NCBI GenBank assembly: GCA_044867645.1
Contig: JBIOVI010000053.1
Coordinates: 1 to 64,000, forward strand
Source of the DNA: VRUE01 sp044867645
GTDB lineage: Bacteria; Actinomycetota; Thermoleophilia; Solirubrobacterales; 70-9
DNA length: 64,000 nucleotides
Reading direction: 5' to 3'
Part shown: positions 52,815-60,950 of the stretch, one piece after another
Layout of the letters: every line of letters starts with the position of its first letter
Position numbering within the stretch: position 1 is the stretch's first letter
Notes under the pieces: generated by a model
The model's database searches: none
The model's input: the letters and a program-made list of their open reading frames with translations, nothing else
What the model was told of the DNA's origin: nothing
Position numbers and translations under genes: made by a program

Positions 52815-53741
52815 ATGCCTGCCTCCCCCACCGCCACGCCCGACCACATCAAGGACGTCAACACCCGCTACCACGACGCGGCGGCCGACGAATACGACGC
52901 CAAGTGGGGCATCGATTTCGGCGCAACGGGTCAGAGGCAGGTGCGCTTGAAGCTTTCCAAGGCACTGGGGGGTCTCGATGGGGTCCGCTTCGGCGACGGG
53001 CTGGAGATCGGCTCGGGCACCGGCTACTTCTCGCTCAACCTGCTGCAACTGGGCCTGATCGAGCGGCTGACGGCGACTGACATCTCGCCTGGAATGTTGC
53101 AACGACTCTCGACCACCGCCACAGCGCTCGGGCTCGGAGTCGAGACGGTTGAGACCGAGGCAGAGCAGCTTCCCTTCGAGGACGAGAGCTTCGATCTTGT
53201 CTTCGGCCACGCGGTCCTTCACCACATCCCCGACCTCGAGCGCGCCTTTGCAGAGTTCCGTCGCGTGCTGCGCCCCGGCGGGGCGATTGCCTTCTGCGGC
53301 GAGCCCTCGCGCTACGGCGACCGCCTCGCCGCAATGCCAAAGCGGGCGGGTATGTTTGCCGCCCCGGCCTGGCGTCGCCTAGTCGGGGCGCAGCCGCGCG
53401 CGGTGCCCGAGTCCGAGCAATCGAACGGCCACGCGCTGGAGGGAGAAGTCGACGTCCACGCCTTCGCCCCCGCCGACCTGCGGCGCATACTGCGCGACAC
53501 CGGCTTCGAGCGACGGCGGGTGGGCGGCGAGGAGCTCCTCGCCAACGCCTGGGGCTGGGGACTGCGCACGGTCGAGTCGACCGCCGAGCCGGAATCGGTC
53601 TCCTGGACCTGGCGCCGCTTCGCCTTCAACAGCTACATCGCCCTGCAAAAGGTCGACACCCGCCTGCTCGAGCCCCGCCTCCCCGCCGAGCTCTTCTACA
53701 ACCTGCTCCTCTCCGGCCGAAAGGGCTCCACGCTTCGATGA
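52815..53741 (+). CDS. class I SAM methyltransferase
   Basis: 308 residues. RYHDAAADEYDAKWG precedes the SAM motif GLEIGSGTGYFSLNLLQLG, TATDISPGMLQRL, FDLVFGHAVLHHIPDLERAF, LRPGGAIAFCGEPSRYGDRL. The last 120 residues form an extra helical domain. Substrate unknown, perhaps lipid or glycan. The stop codon lies in the first bases of the 42-bp palindromic repeat at 53,737. Confidence 0.88.
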   Translation: MPASPTATPDHIKDVNTRYHDAAADEYDAKWGIDFGATGQRQVRLKLSKALGGLDGVRFGDGLEIGSGTGYFSLNLLQLGLIERLTATDISPGMLQRLSTTATALGLGVETVETEAEQLPFEDESFDLVFGHAVLHHIPDLERAFAEFRRVLRPGGAIAFCGEPSRYGDRLAAMPKRAGMFAAPAWRRLVGAQPRAVPESEQSNGHALEGEVDVHAFAPADLRRILRDTGFERRRVGGEELLANAWGWGLRTVESTAEPESVSWTWRRFAFNSYIALQKVDTRLLEPRLPAELFYNLLLSGRKGSTLR

Positions 53742-53778
53742 AGCATTGTGCCCTTCATGGAGCACACAATGCTTCATC
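53737..53778. repeat. 42-bp palindromic repeat, right copy (3' end of DUF559 gene)
   Basis: GATGAAGCATTGTG (53737-53750) and CACAATGCTTCATC (53765-53778) form a perfect 14-bp stem. The loop contains the DUF559 gene stop (TGA, overlapped by an ATG on the same strand) and the left arm contains the methyltransferase stop. It is 32/42 identical, in the same orientation, to the copy at 54,681. It could act as a bidirectional terminator. Confidence 0.8.
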
Positions 53779-54702
53779 GACTGGCTTGGTCCCACCGCCA
53801 ACAGCCTCGAGGCGCTTGACGACTGCTGCCAGAGTCGCCTGTACGCGGGACGGTTCGTAGCGAATCTGGCTTTCGGCGAAGCGCAACGTCGTCAGGCCCG
53901 CGGCGGTGTGCGTTTGATCCCGTCGTCGATCGCTCGCTTGCTCGCCCGCGGTGCGGTGATAGCGCAGGCCGTCTGCCTCAACCACCAACCCGATCTGTGG
54001 CCAATAGAAATCCACGCGATAGCCGTTCACCCATGCCTGCGTTTCAGGTATCGGCAAATCGACTGACCGGACGATCGCGAAAAACCTGCGCTCGAGTCCA
54101 GAGTCACTGAACGTATGGCTGTCGAGAAGGCGCTTCAGGCGTCCAATGCCAGGCCGCCGTGGCAGGGAGTCGATTACCACACGCAACTCCTCGGGGTCGA
54201 CCAGGTCGAGGCGGTCGGCCTCGTTGACAGCACGTTCGAGCTGCCAGATGGGTGTGCAAGAGGCGAAGTCGACGAGAGTCGATACCGGATCCGTCACGGG
54301 AATTCCCTGAACTACCTGCCGCTTTTCAGCACCAAGCCCCGTTCGACGGTGCACGGTAATGCGAGGACGCCGACGAACGACATCGCCAGGGACCACGACT
54401 TCCAGCCGGGCAGTGCCGCGGGAGATGCCCCATAGCGCCGCGGCGCTACGGTGGCTGAGCAGCGCGGCTGGCCCGCAGCTCAGTACGGCCGCCATCCACC
54501 GCCCGTGCTGGCTCACCGCTGGCCTGCCGACCGCATACACCCCGCGCCAGAGGGGGTGCAAACGTCCGATCTCGATGCGGTGAGCGATCGCCTTTGGGGT
54601 CAACCCCAGCGCCAAGAGCTGCGAACGCGCCACGACGCCGTGCTGATCCCGCACTAGGGCCCAGATCCCGGCTGAGCGTGGTTGAAGCTTTGTGCCCCTC
54701 AT
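53755..54702 (-). CDS. AbiEi-like winged helix plus DUF559 (Vsr/PD-(D/E)xK-like) protein
   Basis: 315 residues. N-terminal LVRDQHGVVARSQLLALGLT then AIAHRIEIGRLHPLWRGVYA is the AbiEi-type antitoxin winged helix. The C-terminal domain, RVDFYWPQIGLVVEADGLRY with HRTAGEQASDRRRDQ, matches DUF559, related to very-short-patch-repair endonucleases. Start and stop codons each lie in a copy of the same palindromic repeat. It could be a DNA-acting selfish or defence gene; function is untested. No AbiEii partner adjoins it. Confidence 0.85.
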   Translation of the reverse strand: MRGTKLQPRSAGIWALVRDQHGVVARSQLLALGLTPKAIAHRIEIGRLHPLWRGVYAVGRPAVSQHGRWMAAVLSCGPAALLSHRSAAALWGISRGTARLEVVVPGDVVRRRPRITVHRRTGLGAEKRQVVQGIPVTDPVSTLVDFASCTPIWQLERAVNEADRLDLVDPEELRVVIDSLPRRPGIGRLKRLLDSHTFSDSGLERRFFAIVRSVDLPIPETQAWVNGYRVDFYWPQIGLVVEADGLRYHRTAGEQASDRRRDQTHTAAGLTTLRFAESQIRYEPSRVQATLAAVVKRLEAVGGGTKPVDEALCAP

Positions 54703-54722
54703 AGGGGCTACAAGGCTTCAGC
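54681..54722. repeat. 42-bp palindromic repeat, left copy (5' end of DUF559 gene)
   Basis: GTTGAAGCTTTGTGCCCCT pairs, with one bulge, with AGGGGCTACAAGGCTTCA. The ATG of the DUF559 gene sits exactly in the hairpin loop (CAT, 54700-54702), so folding could hide the start codon if transcription begins upstream. Confidence 0.75.
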
Positions 54723-54750
54723 CACTCCGGATTCGCCCCCCGAGTCTCTC

Positions 54751-54768
54751 TCGCGCTCGCGAGCGCGA
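54751..54768. terminator. 18-bp perfect palindrome
   Basis: TCGCGCTCG directly followed by CGAGCGCGA, just past the cyclase stop codon at 54,770. Likely transcript end structure or protein site. Confidence 0.4.
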
Positions 54769-54769
54769 C

Positions 54770-55906
54770 TTACCCGCGTGACTCGTCTCGCCCGCCGCCT
54801 GGTTGGCGGCGGGCGCGGTAGAGCTTGATGCGGGAGTCGAAGCCCTTGAGGCGTTTCTCGCCGGCGAAGGAGTAGGCGAAACCTTCATCCGCGGCCTCCT
54901 TCGCGGTTGCCTCGACTAGGACGCTGCCGGGTTTGGCGATTGTGGTCAGCCGGCTCGCTAGGTTGACTGGACGCCCGTAGTAGTCACCGCTCCTGACCAG
55001 GGCTGAGCCGTACGCGACGCCGGCTCGCAGGCGCGGAAAGTCCTCCCCTTCGTCGTCGGCGGCCTCGACCATCTGCAGCGCGGCGTCGACCATCGCCGCC
55101 GCATCGGTGGAAACCAGCATCGCCGCGTCGCCGATCAGCTTGACGAGCCGCACCGGCGGCTCGGCTACGACGGTCGCCAACTCGTCGAGGCGGGCGGCGA
55201 CGAGTCCCAGCTCTTCGGTCTCGATCTGCTCGCCGAGCTTGGTGAAGCCGACCAGGTCGGCAAAGCAGACCGCCACCTCGGCCGTGCCGGCGACACCGCC
55301 CGAGGCCAGATCCGCCGCGCCGATCACATCGCGGCGGATCTGCTCCAGCATGTGGGCGCGGAAGGCGTAGGCGAGCGTCGGCTCGAAGACCGGCAGCATG
55401 TGCTCCGCAGCAGCGGCGAAGCGCAGAGCCAGATCGCGCTCGGTGTCGCCCGGCTGCATCAGCGTGCGGACGATCAGCTCGCGGTTCGCCTCGGCGATTC
55501 GCGCCGTGCCCATGCCGATCGTCCGCGCCACCTGCACGATCCCCTCCTCCGGCAGCCCGGCGTCGCAGTAGGCCTTGATCCGGCGAGCCTCTTCTAGCTC
55601 GGCCTCGGTCAGAGAACGTTCGTCGGGATCCGTGTAAGGGATGCCGAGGGCGGCCGTGGCACGTTGCAGCAGATCGAGGTCGACTTCGGCGATCTCGGCG
55701 ACCTCGCGCGGCGAATAGCGCGGCCCGTCGCCCATCAAGGCCCGCTCCGCCGGCAGCAAGGTGAGGCGCCCACCTTCCACCGCCTCGCGCAGCTCCTCCA
55801 GGGGGACGCCTTCGTCGGCGAGGCGCTCGAGCAGCTCCCGCCGCGCCTCGCGCGCCTCGCCGTTGACACTCTCGAGAAGCCCCTCAGCTTCGAAGTCGAT
55901 CGTCAT
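54770..55906 (-). CDS. Rv1264-like pH-sensing-type adenylyl cyclase
   Basis: 378 residues. The N-terminal ~190 residues correspond to the autoinhibitory helical domain of mycobacterial Rv1264 (YSPREVAEIAEVDLDLLQRA; LMQPGDTERDLALRF). The catalytic domain has VAVCFADLVGFTKLGEQIET (metal Asp), VKLIGDAAMLV with the adenine-selecting Lys, LRAGVAYGSALVRSGDYYGR, and PVNLASRL with Asn/Arg. Soluble, no membrane helix. Its start overlaps the gamma-glutamyltransferase stop by 4 bases. Confidence 0.92.
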   Translation of the reverse strand: MTIDFEAEGLLESVNGEAREARRELLERLADEGVPLEELREAVEGGRLTLLPAERALMGDGPRYSPREVAEIAEVDLDLLQRATAALGIPYTDPDERSLTEAELEEARRIKAYCDAGLPEEGIVQVARTIGMGTARIAEANRELIVRTLMQPGDTERDLALRFAAAAEHMLPVFEPTLAYAFRAHMLEQIRRDVIGAADLASGGVAGTAEVAVCFADLVGFTKLGEQIETEELGLVAARLDELATVVAEPPVRLVKLIGDAAMLVSTDAAAMVDAALQMVEAADDEGEDFPRLRAGVAYGSALVRSGDYYGRPVNLASRLTTIAKPGSVLVEATAKEAADEGFAYSFAGEKRLKGFDSRIKLYRARRQPGGGRDESRG

Positions 55907-57405
55907 GCGACCGCCACGCTACCGCCGCGGCGGGGGTCGCCGCCGCCGCTCATAGCGCCGGTGCGGTCGCGGGCTACCGCCTGTACGCCGCCGAAGAAGA
56001 GGTTGATGCGCGGCCGCCGCAGGACCGGGATGCCACGCGCCTCGATTCGCGCCAAGGCCTCCTCGTCGATTCCGGGCTCCGCCTGCACGATGCCCTGCTC
56101 GATATGAAGGCGCGGCGCCTGCACCGCCTCGCTGGCGCTCATTCCTTGCTCGACCGCCCGTACCACGGTCTGCACGATCGCCGAGCGGATCCGGTTGGAG
56201 CCGGCGCTGCCCAAGCCGAGCTCGATCTCACCGTCGCGCCGCACGACGGTCGGCGCCATCATCGAGGGGACCCGCCGACCGGGAACAATCGCGTGAAAGC
56301 CGAGCGGATTGAGATCCTCCTCGCCGAGCATATTGTTGAGGATCACCCCGGTACCGGGGACGAGGACACCCGACCCAGAGCCGTTCGAGCACGTGACGCT
56401 GGCACACATCCCGTCGGCGTCTAGCGCGGCGATGTGGGTGGTCGAGCCAAGTAGGTCGCCGGCGCGCAGGTCGAGCCGCTGCGGATCGAGCAGGCTCTCC
56501 TCGAGACCCTCCCCATAGAGCGCCTCGGCGAACTCCTCGCCGCGGACACGATTCGCGGCGTCCATCGCGGCAACCAGCTGCTCGGGGCCACTGCGTTCGC
56601 TCAAGCGCTCCAACAACCCGAGCGAGTAGGCGATCAGAATCCCCCCCGAGGAGGGGGGCGGGTTGGTCAGCACCTCGGTCCCCCGGAATGGGGCGTGAAT
56701 CGGGCGCCGCTCGATCGCCTCATAGGTGGCCAGGTCAGTAGACCCCAGGGCGCCGCCGTGCTCCATCACGTAGCTGCTCAAGGCCGTAGCGACCTCACCC
56801 CGGTAGAAGGGCTCGGCACCTTCGGCGCCGAAGCGTTCCAAGGCCTCGGCCAATTCCGGGAAGCGGAAGACGTCGCCCTCGCCCAACGGCTGTCCCCGCG
56901 GCGCGTAGAGCTCGCGCGTCTCGCTCAGACGCTCATGGATCGGCCAGAGGATGTCGAGGATGTAGCCCTGCTCGGCGTTGATTGGAGCGCCCTCGCGGGC
57001 AAGCTCGATCCCCGCACCGGTCAGGTCGGCAAGCGGCGCCGTGCCAAAGCGGCGTAGCGCCATCTCCAGGCCCGCCGCCGTCCCCGGGACCCCGCAGGAG
57101 GCGGGGCCGACGTAGAACGTCTGCACGGTCTCCTCGTCGAAGTGGACCGGGACCGGGACCAGGTTCGTTGTGCGCTCGACTCCGTCCCTCCCCGGCGCGG
57201 CGACGAAGAAGTCGATCAGGACCGTCTCCTCGGCGCGGCTCACCATCATGAAGCCGCCGGCACCGAAGCCGGTCAAGGGGCTCTCGACCGCAAAGGAGGC
57301 GAGCACCGCCGCGACCGCGGCGTCGACCGCGTTCCCGCCGTCGCGCATCGTCTTCGCCCCCGCCTCGGCGGTAAGGGGATGGCCCGCCGCGACGACGCCG
57401 TTCAT
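55903..57405 (-). CDS. gamma-glutamyltransferase family protein
   Basis: 500 residues. Ntn-hydrolase proenzyme: the catalytic Thr opens the small subunit at STTHIAALDADG; GFGAGGFMMV, GVPGTAAGLEMAL, and a SMMAPTVV segment support the family. Starts MNGVVAAGHPLTAEAGAKTM with no signal peptide, so it is probably cytosolic, unlike exported GGTs. May hydrolyse glutathione-like or other gamma-glutamyl compounds. Between ftsZ and the cyclase on one strand. Confidence 0.9.
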   Translation of the reverse strand: MNGVVAAGHPLTAEAGAKTMRDGGNAVDAAVAAVLASFAVESPLTGFGAGGFMMVSRAEETVLIDFFVAAPGRDGVERTTNLVPVPVHFDEETVQTFYVGPASCGVPGTAAGLEMALRRFGTAPLADLTGAGIELAREGAPINAEQGYILDILWPIHERLSETRELYAPRGQPLGEGDVFRFPELAEALERFGAEGAEPFYRGEVATALSSYVMEHGGALGSTDLATYEAIERRPIHAPFRGTEVLTNPPPSSGGILIAYSLGLLERLSERSGPEQLVAAMDAANRVRGEEFAEALYGEGLEESLLDPQRLDLRAGDLLGSTTHIAALDADGMCASVTCSNGSGSGVLVPGTGVILNNMLGEEDLNPLGFHAIVPGRRVPSMMAPTVVRRDGEIELGLGSAGSNRIRSAIVQTVVRAVEQGMSASEAVQAPRLHIEQGIVQAEPGIDEEALARIEARGIPVLRRPRINLFFGGVQAVARDRTGAMSGGGDPRRGGSVAVA

Positions 57406-57415
57406 CGGCGCTGAG

Positions 57416-58867
57416 CTATCCGGGCAGGAACTCGGGGACGTCGAGGCTGCTCAGCTCGCCGGCCTTCTCAGAGCGCGGCGCGCGTCCCCGACCGGCATCT
57501 TTGGTGCGACGAATCGTCGGCTCGGCGGCGCGGCGCGAAACCGGGCTGCCATCGAAGCGGGTGGCGACGACCGTGACCCAGATCTGGTCCTTCAGCTCCT
57601 CGTCGATGTTGGCACCGAAGATGATGTTGGCGTCGGGATGCGCGGCCTCGCCCACCAGCTTCGCCGCCTCGCTGACTTCGACCAGCGAGAGGTCGGGGCC
57701 GCCGGTGATAGAGAGCAGGATCGCGCGCGCTCCCTCCATCGAGGTCTCCAGCAGCGGCGAGGAGATTGCTTTTTCCGCGGCCAGCAGCGCCCGGCCCTCC
57801 CCACTTCCCATGCCAATTCCAAGGAGCGCCCTGCCGGCCTCGGACATGATCGTCCGCACGTCGGCGAAGTCGAGGTTGATCAGCGCCGGCAGCGTCACCA
57901 GGTCGGAGATGCCCTGCACGCCCTGGCGCAGGACATCGTCGGCGACCTGGAAGGCCTCGACCATTGAGGTCTGCTGGTCCAGCACCTCGAGCAGGCGATC
58001 ATTGGGGACGACGATCAGCGTGTCGACCTCCGCCGCCAATTCCTCGATTCCCTTGCCGGCCTGACTGCCGCGTCGCGAGCCCTCGAAACTGAACGGTTTG
58101 GTGACGATACCGACCGTCAGCGCCCCGACCTCGCGGGCGAGGCGGGCAACCACGGGGGCAGCGCCCGTGCCGGTGCCGCCACCGGCCCCGGCGGCGACGA
58201 AGACCATGTCGGAGCCCTTCAGCAGGCGCTTGATCTTGTCCTGCTCCTCAAAGGCGGAGCGGTGGCCGACCCCGGCATCCGCGCCGGCGCCGAGCCCGCG
58301 GGTCTGCTCCTCGCCGATGTGAACGGTGACGTCGGCGACGCAGAGCTGCAGCGACTGCAGATCGGTGTTGACGGCCATGAACTCGACTCCGGGCACGTGC
58401 GCCTCGACCATCCGGTTGACCGCATTCACGCCAGCGCCACCAACACCTACCACCCGAATAACAGGCTGATGCGGCTCGCCACTACCAGGCGGCTCATAAG
58501 CAGGTTCCTCACGCCCGTAGCGAGGCGTATCAGCCGGCGGTTCGTGCCGAGGAGCAGGCTCCTCGGAGAAAACCCTCTTCAGCCTCTCGGGCGGCGACTC
58601 GTGCCGCTCAGCTTCTTCCGCGGACGACCGCTGCCGCGACCCCTCAAGAGCCGCCTCCCCCGATCCCTCTGAAGATCCAGACCCCTCGCCCGCGGGTGGC
58701 GCGGGATCTGGGGTCTCCGGCGGGTGAGCCGGGGACCCCTGTCCTGCGACAGGACCCGCGGCTGAGGGCTTTGAACCCTCAGGCGGATCGACGGGGGCGT
58801 CGGAAGTAGAGCGGAAGAGGTCGGAGAGGGGTCCCTCTCGCATGCTCGCCCGCTTACGCCGACTCAT
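57416..58867 (-). CDS. ftsZ: cell division protein FtsZ with long N-terminal extension
   Basis: 483 residues, GGAGGT nine bases before ATG 58867. The GTPase core starts near residue 135 (PVIRVVGVGGAGVNAVNRM), with tubulin signature AGAGGGTGTGAAPVVA, and T7-loop NLDFADVRTIM. The C-terminal partner-binding peptide DVPEFLP is intact after a short linker. Residues 1-134 are an unusual Pro/Gly/Glu-rich, probably disordered extension; residues about 37-59 are encoded by palindromic repeat copy C. It overlaps the ParA-like gene by 14 bases, not a dcw cluster. Confidence 0.95.
   Translation of the reverse strand: MSRRKRASMREGPLSDLFRSTSDAPVDPPEGSKPSAAGPVAGQGSPAHPPETPDPAPPAGEGSGSSEGSGEAALEGSRQRSSAEEAERHESPPERLKRVFSEEPAPRHEPPADTPRYGREEPAYEPPGSGEPHQPVIRVVGVGGAGVNAVNRMVEAHVPGVEFMAVNTDLQSLQLCVADVTVHIGEEQTRGLGAGADAGVGHRSAFEEQDKIKRLLKGSDMVFVAAGAGGGTGTGAAPVVARLAREVGALTVGIVTKPFSFEGSRRGSQAGKGIEELAAEVDTLIVVPNDRLLEVLDQQTSMVEAFQVADDVLRQGVQGISDLVTLPALINLDFADVRTIMSEAGRALLGIGMGSGEGRALLAAEKAISSPLLETSMEGARAILLSITGGPDLSLVEVSEAAKLVGEAAHPDANIIFGANIDEELKDQIWVTVVATRFDGSPVSRRAAEPTIRRTKDAGRGRAPRSEKAGELSSLDVPEFLPG
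58692..58759. repeat. nested palindromic repeat, copy C (inside ftsZ)
   Basis: 68 bp bounded by GCGGGTGGCGC and GCGACAGGACCCGC. Inner arms GGGGTCTCCGGC and GCCGGGGACCCC pair with one mismatch. On the coding strand it gives AGPVAG, then PAHPPE, then PAPPAGE, keeping frame. Confidence 0.75.
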
Positions 58868-59963
58868 TCGCCAAGACCTCCTTCGCCAGCTCCCGGTAGT
58901 AGCCAGCTGCGTTGCTCTGGGGATCGTACTTGAGCACGCTGGCGCCTTTCACGGGCGCCTCGGCGAATTTGATCGCCTTGCGGATGCGCGACTTGAAGAC
59001 CAGCTCGCCGAAGTTCTCCTCGAGGATCTCCACCGCCTCCTTGGCGTGGACGGTGCGCGAGTCGAGCATGGTCGGCAGGATGCCCTCGATCCTGACGTCC
59101 GGATTGAGGTTCTCCTGGATCATCGTCAGCGTGTTCTGGAGCTGCACCAGTCCGCGCATCGACAAATACTCGCACTGAACGGGGACGATCACCTTGCTGG
59201 CGGCGGTCAGCGCGTTGATCGTCAGCAGCCCGAGGCTGGGCGGCGTGTCGATGCAGACGAAGTCGTAGTCGCCGGAGACCTCTTTCAGCGCCTTCTCCAA
59301 CGAGCGCTCGCGGCCGATCTTGGTACTCATCGCTATCTCCGCCCCGGCCAGGTCGATCGATGAGACGGCGATGTCGATCTCGCGATGCTGGATGATCTCG
59401 CTGATCGGCATGTCGTTGACGAGCACGTCGTAGAGGCTCTTTTCCACCTTGTCCGGATCGATCCCCTGGCTCATCGTCAGGTTCCCCTGCGGATCCAGGT
59501 CGATGCAGAGCACCCGGTGCCCCGACTCGGCAAAGGCAACGGCAAGGTTCAGGGTCGTGGTCGTCTTCGCAACCCCCCCCTTCTGATTGGCAAAAGCGAT
59601 CACCTCGGCATGCTTGGTCGGCACATCCGCCACCGGCTCCTCAACCGAGGCTTCGTGTCGAGAGGGCGCAATCAAGTCCCTGGGCATGAACCGCTCAGGC
59701 CCATCCTCCTCTACTGGTGCCTCATCCCGCCCCCCAGCTTTAACCGCGACGGAGGGAGTCTCTTTCTCAGGCGCCTCTCCCGCGGGTGGCGCCGGACGGT
59801 GCCCCTCCGGCGGGTGAGCCGGAGGGGCATCTCCGGCGACAGGACCCGCGGGCTGAGGCCTCTCGGGAACGGCATCCTCCATCGCCTGCAACTCCTCGAC
59901 AATCGGATGCGGCTCTTCGGTCGAAACGGGCGCGGACTTGTTCTTGCGGCTGAGGAATCCCAT
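58854..59963 (-). CDS. ParA/Soj/MipZ-family ATPase
   Basis: 369 residues from ATG 59963 (MGFLSRKNKS). The deviant Walker A AFANQKGGVAKTTTTLNLAV is near residue 128; LCIDLDPQGNLTMSQG and FVCIDTPPSLGLLTINAL follow. The first ~120 residues are a Pro/Glu-rich extension containing AGPVAG, PAHPPE and PAPPAGE, encoded by repeat copy D at the same offset as in FtsZ. No parB follows; instead ftsZ starts inside its 3' end, so a MipZ-like role placing the Z ring is possible. Confidence 0.9.
   Translation of the reverse strand: MGFLSRKNKSAPVSTEEPHPIVEELQAMEDAVPERPQPAGPVAGDAPPAHPPEGHRPAPPAGEAPEKETPSVAVKAGGRDEAPVEEDGPERFMPRDLIAPSRHEASVEEPVADVPTKHAEVIAFANQKGGVAKTTTTLNLAVAFAESGHRVLCIDLDPQGNLTMSQGIDPDKVEKSLYDVLVNDMPISEIIQHREIDIAVSSIDLAGAEIAMSTKIGRERSLEKALKEVSGDYDFVCIDTPPSLGLLTINALTAASKVIVPVQCEYLSMRGLVQLQNTLTMIQENLNPDVRIEGILPTMLDSRTVHAKEAVEILEENFGELVFKSRIRKAIKFAEAPVKGASVLKYDPQSNAAGYYRELAKEVLANESA
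59782..59849. repeat. nested palindromic repeat, copy D (inside parA-like gene)
   Basis: 68 bp bounded by GCGGGTGGCGC and GCGACAGGACCCGC, like copy C, with inner arms TGCCCCTCCGGC and GCCGGAGGGGCA forming a perfect 12-bp stem. The stem sequence differs from copy C in compensating fashion. Confidence 0.75.
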
Positions 59964-59978
59964 TGCGCGGGTATTCGC

Positions 59979-60950
59979 ATGACTGCTCGTTTTTCCTGCC
60001 ACCCCCCGAAATTGCTAGGAATCACCCCGATCCCAGACTTTCTCGACAAGCGACTGGTCTTCGTGACCGGCAAGGGAGGTGTCGGCAAGACCACCGTTGC
60101 GGTCGCGTTGGGCCTGCGCGCAGCCGAAGCAGGCAAGCGCACGATCGTCTGCGAGGTCTCCTCGCAGGAGAACGCCTCGCGGATCTTCGAGCACACCGAG
60201 GTCGGTTTCCACGAGGTCGAGATGGCCGAGAACCTCTGGTCGATCTCGATCGACCCGGACGAGTCGATGCGCGAGTACGTGCTCCTGCAGCTCAAGGTCC
60301 GGGCGATGCGGGACCTGCTCTTCCGCAGTCGCATCTTCTCCTATCTGGCCGCCGCCACTCCCGGACTAAAGGAGCTGGTCACCATCGGAAAGATCTGGGA
60401 GCTGGCGCAGCTCGACCGCAAGGTGAAGCAGGGCCGCAAGTACGACCTGGTGATCGTCGATGCCCCGGCCACCGGCCACGGGATCGGCTTCCTGCAGACG
60501 CCGCGCACGTTCGCCGCGATCGCGCGGGTCGGGCCGATCCACTCTCAGGCGCAGGAGCTCGACCGCCTGATCACCGACCACGAGCACACTGGGACGGCAA
60601 TCGTCGCCCTGCCCGAGGAGATGCCGGTCAACGAGTCTGCCGCGCTGGAGCGCGAGCTTCGCTCCGAGGTCGGCGTCGCGGTCGACCGCATCTACCTCAA
60701 CGGGCTCTACCCGGAGCGCTTCTCCAAGCAGGAGGCCGAGCGCCTCGCCGAGCTTGCAGATGGAGAGAACGGCGCCGTGAGGGCCGCTGCCCGCGCGGCC
60801 ACCTCTGAGCACGACCGCGCCCGCTCGCAGCGCGCCCAGCTCGCCCGGCTGCGCCGTCGCGTCGAGGCGCCGGTGAAGACTCTCCCCTTCCTCTTCGATC
60901 CCGAGCTCGGGGTCGAGGCGGCGCGGCAGCTCGCCAGGAGGCTGCACTGA
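59979..60950 (+). CDS. ArsA/GET3-type ATPase, first of pair (BagA-like)
   Basis: 323 residues from ATG 59979; TTG 60012 is an alternative. P-loop RLVFVTGKGGVGKTTVAVAL, switch region VIVDAPATGHGIGFLQTPRT. No arsenite-binding Cys triad, so it is not an arsenite pump subunit. Paired head-to-tail with a second ATPase, as for mycobacterial Rv3679-Rv3680 which form a heterodimer. 15 bases separate its start from the divergent ParA-like start. Confidence 0.88.
   Translation: MTARFSCHPPKLLGITPIPDFLDKRLVFVTGKGGVGKTTVAVALGLRAAEAGKRTIVCEVSSQENASRIFEHTEVGFHEVEMAENLWSISIDPDESMREYVLLQLKVRAMRDLLFRSRIFSYLAAATPGLKELVTIGKIWELAQLDRKVKQGRKYDLVIVDAPATGHGIGFLQTPRTFAAIARVGPIHSQAQELDRLITDHEHTGTAIVALPEEMPVNESAALERELRSEVGVAVDRIYLNGLYPERFSKQEAERLAELADGENGAVRAAARAATSEHDRARSQRAQLARLRRRVEAPVKTLPFLFDPELGVEAARQLARRLH

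Noticed and set aside
53737..54722. CRISPR-like spaced repeats
   Set aside because: Only two palindromic copies flank a coding gene almost 1 kb long; no regular spacer array exists here or elsewhere in the window.
54788..54812. Hairpin CCCGCCGCC/GGCGGCGGG inside the cyclase 3' end
   Set aside because: It encodes in-frame residues and lacks the ends of the nested palindromic repeat; likely codon-driven.
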